DNA of 5,198 nt. Origin: Bacillota bacterium (lineage in GTDB: Bacteria; Bacillota; Clostridia; Christensenellales; Aristaeellaceae). Of this stretch, positions 1-5,198 are shown one piece after another (the first letter of the stretch is position 1; each line of letters begins with the position of its first letter). Below the pieces are notes generated by a model, which did no database searches, had not been told where the DNA came from, and saw nothing but the letters and a program-made list of their open reading frames with translations. The translations under genes were made by a program, and so were the position numbers. The stretch lies in NCBI GenBank assembly GCA_023392515.1, contig JAEVYX010000015.1, positions 1 through 5,198 of the forward strand, written 5' to 3'.

Positions 1-641
1 TGGATATATTGATGGCAGGGGGCTTCCGCCACAACGAGCAAAGCCTGCGGATGGTGGAAAAGTTGGAAAACGACGGGGAAGGGCTCAACCTTACCTGGGA
101 GGTACGGGACGGTATCCTGAACCACAGCGGCGCTGCAGCCCCAGCCACCTTGGAAGGCCTTTGCGTCAGCCGGGCAGACCGCATCGCATATATCAACCAC
201 GATATCGACGACGCCCTTCGGGCGGGGATTTTGCAGCCCTTTGAACTGCCCCAGGACTGTTTGAAGGTATTGGGGCAAACCCACGGAGAACGGATTAACA
301 CCATGATTCTGGATATTGTAGCGGAGAGCGAAGGCAAGTCCGACGTTCGCATGAGCCGCCCGGTTTTTGAAGCCAGCAACGCCCTTCGGGATTTCCTGTT
401 TGAGAAGGTCTACCGGGACGGCTGGCGGGAGGCTGAGGAAAAACGCTGCGATCATGTGATTCGGACGCTATTCTCTTATTTCGTGGAACATCCGGGTGAA
501 ATGCCCCTGGAATTTGTGACCATCGGCTATCAAGAGGGGACCGAACGGGGCGTCTGCGACTTTCTGGCCAGCATGACCGACCGTTATGCCATCCGCTTGT
601 ATCAGAAGCTGTTTATCCCCACCGGTTTTCCAGCATTGTAA
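1..641 (+). CDS. dgt: Deoxyguanosinetriphosphate triphosphohydrolase (dGTPase), 3' part
   Basis: Cytoplasmic HD-superfamily enzyme that hydrolyses dGTP (in many relatives other dNTPs too) to the deoxynucleoside and tripolyphosphate, adjusting the dNTP pool. The reading frame is open to the left edge (bases 3-8 encode Asp-Ile), so the start and the N-terminal part with the HD metal-binding histidines are outside the window. About 212 codons remain, ending in TAA at 639-641. Visible family blocks are GGFRHNEQSLR (from base 18), the LNLTWEVRDGILNHSG block (from about base 87) and ADRIAYINHDIDDALRAGIL (about 174-233), which should contain the last Asp ligand of the metal site. The C-terminal helices, including FEASNALRDFLFEKVY, match the shorter (about 330-residue) dGTPase-like subfamily typical of Firmicutes. 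TTG at 9 and ATG at 12 are internal codons, not starts. It lies 98 bases upstream of dnaG on the same strand. Substrate preference cannot be read from sequence. Confidence 0.93.
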   Translation, partial: DILMAGGFRHNEQSLRMVEKLENDGEGLNLTWEVRDGILNHSGAAAPATLEGLCVSRADRIAYINHDIDDALRAGILQPFELPQDCLKVLGQTHGERINTMILDIVAESEGKSDVRMSRPVFEASNALRDFLFEKVYRDGWREAEEKRCDHVIRTLFSYFVEHPGEMPLEFVTIGYQEGTERGVCDFLASMTDRYAIRLYQKLFIPTGFPAL

Positions 642-739
642 CATTCCTGCCAAAAAACGCCGGATTCGCTCTGAATTTGTTGAAATATCAGCAGGAAATA
701 CCCCCCTTTTGGCGAATGAATAGGACAGGTGAGCTAACG
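642..739 (+). other. Intergenic region dgt-dnaG
   Basis: This 98-base gap holds the dnaG ribosome binding site near its end. I see no GC-rich stem plus T-run, so no terminator for dgt, and no convincing -35/-10 pair. TTGAAA at 680-685 resembles a -35 element but lacks a -10 element at 16-18 bases. Read-through from dgt into dnaG is the simplest reading. Confidence 0.5.
727..733 (+). promoter_or_regulatory. Ribosome binding site of dnaG
   Basis: AGGTGAG at 727-733 matches the extended anti-Shine-Dalgarno complement (GGAGGTGATC) over AGGTGA and sits 6 bases before ATG 740. This selects ATG 740 over the in-frame TTG codons at 677 and 680, which have no such site and would add residues unlike any DnaG N-terminus. 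Confidence 0.75.
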
Positions 740-2494
740 ATGGCAGGACATTTCCCACCCGCATGGTTGGACGAGCTGCGTGCCCGGGCCGATATCGTGC
801 AAGTGGTGTCCACCTATGTGCCACTGAAAAAGAACGGGCATAGATATTGGGGTCTGTGCCCGTTTCACAACGAAAAAACCGCCTCCTTCTCGGTGGACAG
901 TCAGCGGCAAATGTATTACTGTTTCGGCTGCAAGGCCGGTGGCAGCGTCATTCAGTTTGTGATGGAGATGGAACGGCTGGATTTTCCCGAAGCGGTGCTT
1001 CATTTAGCGGAGCAGCTGCACATGACCCCGCCCCAGGTTCGGGAGGATGCTGCGTATGAGGCCGCCAAAACACTCAAAGAGCGGCTTCAGAATGCAAACC
1101 GGGCCGCAGCCCAATTTTACCACCAGCGGCTTTGGCAGCCCGAAGGGGCGCAAGTCCTGCAATACTTAAAGGACCGAGGGCTGGACGACGGGGTCATTCG
1201 CAAGTTCGGCCTGGGCGCCGCAGGCAGCCGGGACGAATTGACAGAGCACCTCAAAGCCCAGGGCTATACCCTGGAAGAGCTGCAAAAAGCAGGGCTCACC
1301 ATCGCCAGGGACGACAGGGTTTCAGACATGTTCCGTTACCGGGCAATGTTTCCCATCATCGGCCTGTATGGACAGGTCCTTGGTTTCGGAGGCCGGGCCT
1401 TGGGGGATCAAAAGCCCAAATACCTCAACACCCCGGACACGCCGGTGTTCAATAAGCGCATGGGGGTTTACGCCGCAAACCTTTTGCGAAAAACCCGAAA
1501 TCTATCCCGGGTAATTCTTGTAGAAGGTTACATGGATGTGGTGGCCTTAAGCCAATTTGGGGTAGAAGGTGTGGTTGCCACCCTGGGCACCGCGTTAAGC
1601 CCGGAGCAAGCGCGGCTTTTAAAGCGATTTGCTCCCCAGGTTTATGTGGCTTATGACGGGGACAGTGCTGGCCAGCATGCCATCTTACGGGCACTTGATA
1701 TCTTTGAAGCGGAAGCGGTTTTGGCCAGGGTGCTGGACTTCCCCGACAAACTGGACCCGGATGAATTCATCCGCCGGGATGGTTTGAAAGCTTTCGAAGC
1801 CCTTGCACCCTTGGATGCAGCCAAATATCGCATGGCACGCAAGGCGGAAGCATTCGACTTGAGCACCCAGGAGGGGCGCACTGATTATGCCAAGGAATGC
1901 GCCTTAATATTGCAAAAAGTCACTCAACCGGTAGAATTGGAGAACCATTTGCAGCAGCTGATGATTCAAACCGGTTTCAGCCGGGAAATCCTTTTGGCCC
2001 AAATAGGTGTTTCCCTTCCCAGCCCAAAGAATAGCCTTTCTACACAACGGGAAAGATTATCCATACGGGCAGATGGGCAGCAGGACAAGGACAGGGCTGA
2101 ACAAACCTTGATATCCCTCATGGCAACGGGCAGATTGCCAAAAGAAGCTGTCTCACCCGAAGAATTTCAGGACCCTTTGATGAAGCAATTATGTCAAGGC
2201 TTACTGGACGGTCAATCCCCCGCCCAGCTGATGGAAGCCCAGCCGGATGAGGAAAGCCGCAGTATAGCGGCCGGAATCTTCCTCAACCAGGCCGAACAGG
2301 CCGATGAAGAGCCCGATACGATTTTGCGCATGGCGGAGGATTGCTTGGACAAAATGCGCAGGCACCGGATCGAAGCAAAATTGACCTCCCTCAGGGAGCA
2401 GATGCCGACCCTGCAAGGCAGCGAGAAAATCAAAGCCATGCAAGAGGTGCAGGCACTGATGCAGCGATTGGCAAAGCTCAAGTCCGGCAGATAG
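740..2494 (+). CDS. dnaG: DNA primase DnaG
   Basis: Synthesises the short RNA primers that start Okazaki fragments, working with the replicative helicase at the fork. The 584-residue product is within the normal bacterial range. The N-terminal zinc-binding domain (about 1-100) has a CHC2 finger with C40, H43, C61 and C64. The catalytic core follows, with the basic stretch MFRYRAMFPI (197-206), GFGGRALG (215-222) and PKYLN (226-230). The TOPRIM fold has E262 in VEGYMD, DGD at 306-308 and DPDEFI at 339-344, which are the expected acidic metal ligands. Residues from about 450 to the end form the poorly conserved helical tail that in this family binds DnaB/DnaC-type helicase; it is rich in Gln, Glu and Ala and likely alpha-helical. 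All key residues are intact. The gene is followed 81 bases later by rpoD on the same strand, and probably shares transcripts with it and with dgt. No promoter is convincing in the 98-base gap upstream, so cotranscription with dgt is plausible but inferred. Confidence 0.98.
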   Translation: MAGHFPPAWLDELRARADIVQVVSTYVPLKKNGHRYWGLCPFHNEKTASFSVDSQRQMYYCFGCKAGGSVIQFVMEMERLDFPEAVLHLAEQLHMTPPQVREDAAYEAAKTLKERLQNANRAAAQFYHQRLWQPEGAQVLQYLKDRGLDDGVIRKFGLGAAGSRDELTEHLKAQGYTLEELQKAGLTIARDDRVSDMFRYRAMFPIIGLYGQVLGFGGRALGDQKPKYLNTPDTPVFNKRMGVYAANLLRKTRNLSRVILVEGYMDVVALSQFGVEGVVATLGTALSPEQARLLKRFAPQVYVAYDGDSAGQHAILRALDIFEAEAVLARVLDFPDKLDPDEFIRRDGLKAFEALAPLDAAKYRMARKAEAFDLSTQEGRTDYAKECALILQKVTQPVELENHLQQLMIQTGFSREILLAQIGVSLPSPKNSLSTQRERLSIRADGQQDKDRAEQTLISLMATGRLPKEAVSPEEFQDPLMKQLCQGLLDGQSPAQLMEAQPDEESRSIAAGIFLNQAEQADEEPDTILRMAEDCLDKMRRHRIEAKLTSLREQMPTLQGSEKIKAMQEVQALMQRLAKLKSGR

Positions 2495-2519
2495 ACCGCC
2501 GTAAATGCCGCGCCAGCCC

Positions 2520-2535
2520 GCTCCTTGAAAGGAGC
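2520..2535 (+). other. Small perfect hairpin between dnaG and rpoD
   Basis: GCTCCT (2520-2525) and AGGAGC (2530-2535) are exact reverse complements around a TGAA tetraloop. The hairpin starts 26 bases after the dnaG stop and ends 40 bases before the rpoD start. It is followed by mixed T-rich sequence (GTTTTCC) rather than an immediate T-run, so it is at most a weak terminator. It could instead be an mRNA processing or stability element. The function is inferred from position only. Confidence 0.4.
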
Positions 2536-2562
2536 ATACCGTTTTCCGTTTGTCCGGTGGAG

Positions 2563-2570
2563 AAAAGGAG
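2563..2570 (+). promoter_or_regulatory. Ribosome binding site of rpoD
   Basis: AAAAGGAG at 2563-2570 lies 5 bases before ATG 2576. It favours ATG 2576 over the in-frame TTG at 2525 (inside the intergenic hairpin) and over ATG 2585, which would be 14 bases away. Confidence 0.8.
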
Positions 2571-2575
2571 TGATT

Positions 2576-3661
2576 ATGTTGAGCATGACGCCCGATGCAC
2601 GTCAAGCCAAACTCAACGATCTGTATGAACAAGGCAAAACCAAAGGGACCATGACGTACAAAGACATCATGAACCAGTTGGTGGAGTTTGAGATTGAGCC
2701 TGACCAATTTGACAAAATCTTGGAAACCTTTGAAGCTTTGGGCGTGGATGTGGTCAACGAGTTAGACCCCACCGAGCCGGAGTTGGTCGTCGAGCCGCTG
2801 GAAAAAATCGATCTGTCCGTTCCGGAAGGTATCTCCATTGACGATCCGGTCCGCATGTACTTAAAAGAGATCGGCAAAGTGCCGCTGCTTACTGCGGAAG
2901 AAGAAATCGAAATCGCCCAGCGCCTGGAGGACGGGGATGAGGAAGCCAAGCGTAAACTGGCTGAAGCCAACCTTCGTTTGGTAGTCTCTATCGCCAAGCG
3001 CTATGTGGGGCGAGGCATGCTCTTTCTGGACCTGATTCAGGAGGGTAACCTGGGGCTTATCAAGGCCGTGGAAAAATTCGATTACCGCAAGGGTTTCAAG
3101 TTCTCCACTTATGCAACCTGGTGGATTCGCCAGGCCATCACCCGGGCGATTGCCGATCAGGCTCGTACCATCCGCATCCCCGTACATATGGTGGAAACCA
3201 TCAATAAATTGATCCGGGTATCCCGACAGCTGCTCCAGGAATATGGCCGGGAACCTACCCCTGAGGAAATCGCCAAAACCATGTCCATCAGCGAGGGCAA
3301 GGTGCGGGAGATTATTAAAATAGCCCAGGAGCCGGTCTCTCTGGAAACGCCTATCGGCGAGGAAGAGGACAGTCATCTGGGAGACTTTATTCCCGATGAC
3401 GACGCTCCGGCCCCGGCGGAAGCCGCCTCCTTTTCTCTGATGAAGGAACAGCTTTTGGACGTACTGGATACCCTCACCCCCCGGGAGGAAAAGGTGCTGC
3501 GCCTGCGTTTTGGCCTGGATGATGGCCGCCAGCGCACGCTGGAAGAAGTAGGCCGGGAATTCAGTGTCACCCGGGAGCGCATCCGCCAGATTGAAGCCAA
3601 AGCGCTTAGAAAGCTCCGCCACCCCAGCCGCAGCAAAAAGCTGAAGGATTATCTGGACTGA
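2576..3661 (+). CDS. rpoD: RNA polymerase primary sigma factor RpoD/SigA
   Basis: Housekeeping sigma-70 factor: binds core RNA polymerase, recognises -35 and -10 elements and melts promoter DNA. It is 361 residues, the normal size for the compact Firmicutes SigA. Region 1.1 (about 9-63) is the autoinhibitory domain, followed by an acidic linker. Region 1.2 starts at DDPVRMYLKEIG (89-100). Region 2 contains NLRLVVSIAKRY (132-143), the core-binding DLIQEGNLGLIKAVEKFD (152-169) and the -10 melting/recognition helix with F176, Y179, W182, W183, Q186 and T189, equivalent to the E. coli residues that contact the -10 element. Region 3 spans about 205-285, with the acidic 3.2 finger area around GDFIPDDDAP (269-278). 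Region 4.2 has the helix-turn-helix with E334, R337 and Q338 for -35 recognition and ends in the typical LRHPSRSKKLKDYLD. No region is missing or altered. It is preceded by dnaG and closed by an intrinsic terminator. Confidence 0.98.
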   Translation: MLSMTPDARQAKLNDLYEQGKTKGTMTYKDIMNQLVEFEIEPDQFDKILETFEALGVDVVNELDPTEPELVVEPLEKIDLSVPEGISIDDPVRMYLKEIGKVPLLTAEEEIEIAQRLEDGDEEAKRKLAEANLRLVVSIAKRYVGRGMLFLDLIQEGNLGLIKAVEKFDYRKGFKFSTYATWWIRQAITRAIADQARTIRIPVHMVETINKLIRVSRQLLQEYGREPTPEEIAKTMSISEGKVREIIKIAQEPVSLETPIGEEEDSHLGDFIPDDDAPAPAEAASFSLMKEQLLDVLDTLTPREEKVLRLRFGLDDGRQRTLEEVGREFSVTRERIRQIEAKALRKLRHPSRSKKLKDYLD

Positions 3662-3704
3662 CAGGGAGGCCATATTGCCCATCCCTTATGGCACTTGTAA
3701 ATCC

Positions 3705-3740
3705 GGGAGAAGGCAGAAAACGCCTTCTCCCTTGTTTGTT
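3705..3740 (+). terminator. Rho-independent terminator after rpoD
   Basis: A perfect 10-bp GC-rich stem pairs GGGAGAAGGC (3705-3714) with GCCTTCTCCC (3722-3731) around a 7-base loop (AGAAAAC). The T-rich tail TTGTTTGTT follows at 3732-3740. It begins 43 bases after the rpoD stop and should end the dgt-dnaG-rpoD transcript. It lies only 6 bases upstream of the next gene's ribosome binding site, so it may also limit read-through into that gene. Confidence 0.9.
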
Positions 3741-3746
3741 ATAGAG

Positions 3747-3754
3747 AAAGGAGG
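3747..3754 (+). promoter_or_regulatory. Ribosome binding site deciding a TTG start
   Basis: AAAGGAGG at 3747-3754 is a near-perfect anti-Shine-Dalgarno match, 8 bases before TTG 3763. The next in-frame start, ATG 3775, would be 20 bases away, so TTG 3763 is the better start for the MutS-like gene. Confidence 0.78.
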
Positions 3755-3762
3755 GAACCCGG

Positions 3763-5198
3763 TTGGATGCGTTGATGCTGATATGGCTCGTTCTTCCCAT
3801 CCTGCTGATCCATTCCCTTTGGTCTGCCAGGAAAGCCATTCAAAGACACAAATCGGAGTTGGCGGCAACTTTCGGCCTCCCGCCGCAAAAAGGGGAGCAG
3901 GAAGACTTTCAAAGCATCTCCGCCTATTGGCGGCAGCTTAAAGAACATAAGCCTAGCCCCCGGTCTGTTGACGACATCACCTGGAACGACCTGGATATGG
4001 ATCAGGTCTTCCGCCGCATAAATATCTGCCAAACCTCGCCCGGAGAGGAAGTGCTTTATGCCCGTCTCCGGGCCCTTGCAGATTTGGAAGCAGGGTGGGA
4101 GGAAGGCCTGGCCGCTTTGGAGGCCGACCCGGACATGCGCCTTGCCATTCAAGTGCTTCTTTACCAGATGGGGAAGAGCGACGATAACGGTATTCCCGAG
4201 CTTGCAGCCTCCGCTGCAGACGAAAGCTTACCCCACCCTCTTCTTATCAGGATTTGCTCCTATCTTCCGTTTGCTGCTATCCTCCTGAGTATTTTTTATC
4301 TTCCTATCGGAATCATCCTCCTTATAGCGTCTTTAGCCATCAACGGCGGGCTTTCCTACTGGGGAAAAAAGAAACTGCGGGGAAGGCTGCATACCGCCGC
4401 ATACGCATCATCTCTTTTATGGTGTGCAAAAAAGCTTGCCCGGCTTTCCATGCCTGGGTTGGAAAGCTTTAAAAACCGGCTTATGCAATACATCAAACCC
4501 TTTGCGCACCTTGGGGGAGCTTTATCAAGGGTGGTTCGGCAAACTGTCAGCATAGGCGATATGAGCGGCATTATTACAATGTTTCAAATATTTCTGCTGC
4601 TGGACCTAAAAGGATACAACCGAGCCATGTCAGCCTTTACCCGCCACCGCGAGGCGCTTGAGGGCCTGTATAATACCATCGGAGACCTGGATGTGCTGAT
4701 TGCCGTTTTGTCTTTCCGAAAAAGCTTGCCCTTCTATTGTCAGCCTCAATTTGGAAAAGCGTTGACGCTGGATTTTCAAGCGATGACCCATCCCCTTTTG
4801 GATGGCGGAATCGCAAACAGCCTCACCCTTCACAGGGGGGCGCTGATCACAGGCTCCAACGCGTCAGGCAAGTCCACTTTTATTAAAGCTGTAGCTGTCA
4901 ACTGCATCCTCGCTCAAGCCATTCACACCTGCTGTGCCAAAGTGTTTGTACTGCCTCAGGCCAGGGTGCTGTCCTCCATGGCCTTGCGGGACAGCCTCAC
5001 CGGAGGCGACAGCTATTTTGTAGCCGAAATCAAATCTTTCCGACGCATCCTGGACGCAGCCCGGCAAACTACCTGCCTTTGCTTTGTGGATGAAATCCTC
5101 CGGGGTACAAACACCATCGAACGCATTGCCGCATCCGCCGCAGTGCTTTCCGCGCTGCAAAAGGAAAACAGCCTGTGTCTGGTAGCCACCCATGATAT
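3763..5198 (+). CDS. MutS-family membrane-associated ATPase, 3' end outside window
   Basis: The frame from TTG 3763 is open without a stop through the right edge (478 full codons). Residues 4-20 are a hydrophobic segment followed by positive residues (R23, K24, R28), suggesting a membrane anchor. Residues about 24-163 are polar and helical. Residues about 164-200 form a long hydrophobic stretch, probably two membrane helices with a short turn, ending in KKKLR. A helical region with IGDLDVLIAVLSFRKSLPF (320-338) resembles the MutS lever/connector segment. The ATPase domain has Walker A GSNASGKST (364-372), an ST/E-type signature GGDSYFVAE (414-422), Walker B CFVDEI with D443 and E444, then RGTN, and the histidine switch ATHD with H477. 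There is no mismatch-binding domain with an F-x-E motif. The product should bind and hydrolyse ATP, probably as a dimer with the ATPase in the cytoplasm. Its cellular role is unknown to me, and it should not be called a mismatch-repair protein on this evidence. A few dozen to about 120 residues are probably missing at the C-terminus. Confidence 0.88.
   Translation, partial: MDALMLIWLVLPILLIHSLWSARKAIQRHKSELAATFGLPPQKGEQEDFQSISAYWRQLKEHKPSPRSVDDITWNDLDMDQVFRRINICQTSPGEEVLYARLRALADLEAGWEEGLAALEADPDMRLAIQVLLYQMGKSDDNGIPELAASAADESLPHPLLIRICSYLPFAAILLSIFYLPIGIILLIASLAINGGLSYWGKKKLRGRLHTAAYASSLLWCAKKLARLSMPGLESFKNRLMQYIKPFAHLGGALSRVVRQTVSIGDMSGIITMFQIFLLLDLKGYNRAMSAFTRHREALEGLYNTIGDLDVLIAVLSFRKSLPFYCQPQFGKALTLDFQAMTHPLLDGGIANSLTLHRGALITGSNASGKSTFIKAVAVNCILAQAIHTCCAKVFVLPQARVLSSMALRDSLTGGDSYFVAEIKSFRRILDAARQTTCLCFVDEILRGTNTIERIAASAAVLSALQKENSLCLVATHD

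Noticed and set aside
644..717. Two interleaved short inverted repeats (TTCCTGC/GCAGGAA and ATTCGC/GCGAAT) between dgt and dnaG
   Set aside because: The arms are 6-7 bases with loops of about 40 bases. They do not resemble a known riboswitch or terminator and are expected by chance in about 100 bases.
677..739. 21-codon upstream extension of DnaG from TTG 677
   Set aside because: There is no ribosome binding site for it, and the added residues do not look like a primase N-terminus. ATG 740 has AGGTGA at good spacing.
2525..2575. 17-codon upstream extension of RpoD from TTG 2525
   Set aside because: The TTG sits inside the intergenic hairpin. ATG 2576 has a strong ribosome binding site and gives a normal SigA N-terminus.
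2201..2707. 168-codon open frame on the - strand across the dnaG-rpoD junction
   Set aside because: It overlaps the coding parts of dnaG and rpoD in antisense, with no recognisable domain. It is a shadow frame.
2861..3682. 273-codon open frame on the - strand
   Set aside because: It lies wholly antisense to rpoD, whose sense frame is unmistakable. The predicted protein shows no recognisable motif, and no ribosome binding site is convincing. It is a codon-bias shadow.
3737..3745. Extended -10-like TGTTATAGA just before the MutS-like gene
   Set aside because: There is no -35 element at the right distance, and a start site from it would fall inside the Shine-Dalgarno sequence, leaving no usable leader.
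3675..3941. 88-codon + strand open frame from the terminator into the MutS-like gene
   Set aside because: It runs through the terminator hairpin and overlaps the better-supported frame starting at TTG 3763. It has no motif.
4903..5178. Six cysteines (381, 390, 391, 438, 440, 472) in the MutS-like ATPase domain
   Set aside because: Spacing does not match a metal-binding motif, and most lie in hydrophobic strands next to the Walker B site where Cys is a common substitute.
4864..5193. 109-codon open frame on the - strand
   Set aside because: It is antisense to the MutS-like ATPase domain, whose Walker motifs are clear on the + strand.

Overview
The window comes from a bacterial chromosome, most likely a moderately GC-rich (mid-50s percent by eye) Gram-positive of the class Clostridia. 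The evidence is the gene order dgt-dnaG-rpoD, the compact 361-residue primary sigma factor, strong AGGAGG-type ribosome binding sites and a TTG start. Genus or species cannot be read from the sequence. All four genes lie on the + strand and the DNA is tightly packed. There are no RNA genes, mobile elements, CRISPR arrays or long repeats.

Region by region: bases 1-641 hold the 3' two-thirds of a dGTP triphosphohydrolase gene (dgt, HD superfamily), cut by the left edge. After a 98-base gap comes dnaG (740-2494), the replicative primase, with its CHC2 zinc finger, TOPRIM core and a divergent helicase-binding tail. An 81-base gap with a small perfect hairpin leads to rpoD/sigA (2576-3661), the housekeeping sigma factor, complete with regions 1.1 to 4.2. 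A 10-bp intrinsic terminator (3705-3740) closes this cluster. Immediately after it, a strong ribosome binding site starts a fourth gene at TTG 3763. It stays open to the right edge (at least 478 codons) and encodes a membrane-anchored ATPase of the MutS superfamily.

The first three genes form the Firmicutes version of the macromolecular-synthesis cluster. Dgt adjusts the dNTP pool, DnaG primes replication, and RpoD directs RNA polymerase to housekeeping promoters. The fourth gene is the only non-routine item. It has the MutS nucleotide-binding motifs (Walker A, ST/E signature, Walker B, histidine switch) but no mismatch-recognition domain. It also carries three predicted membrane segments, so it is unlikely to be an ordinary mismatch-repair protein. 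I recognise it as a known but functionally uncharacterised branch of the MutS family rather than a new system. Nothing else in the window points to an undescribed system.
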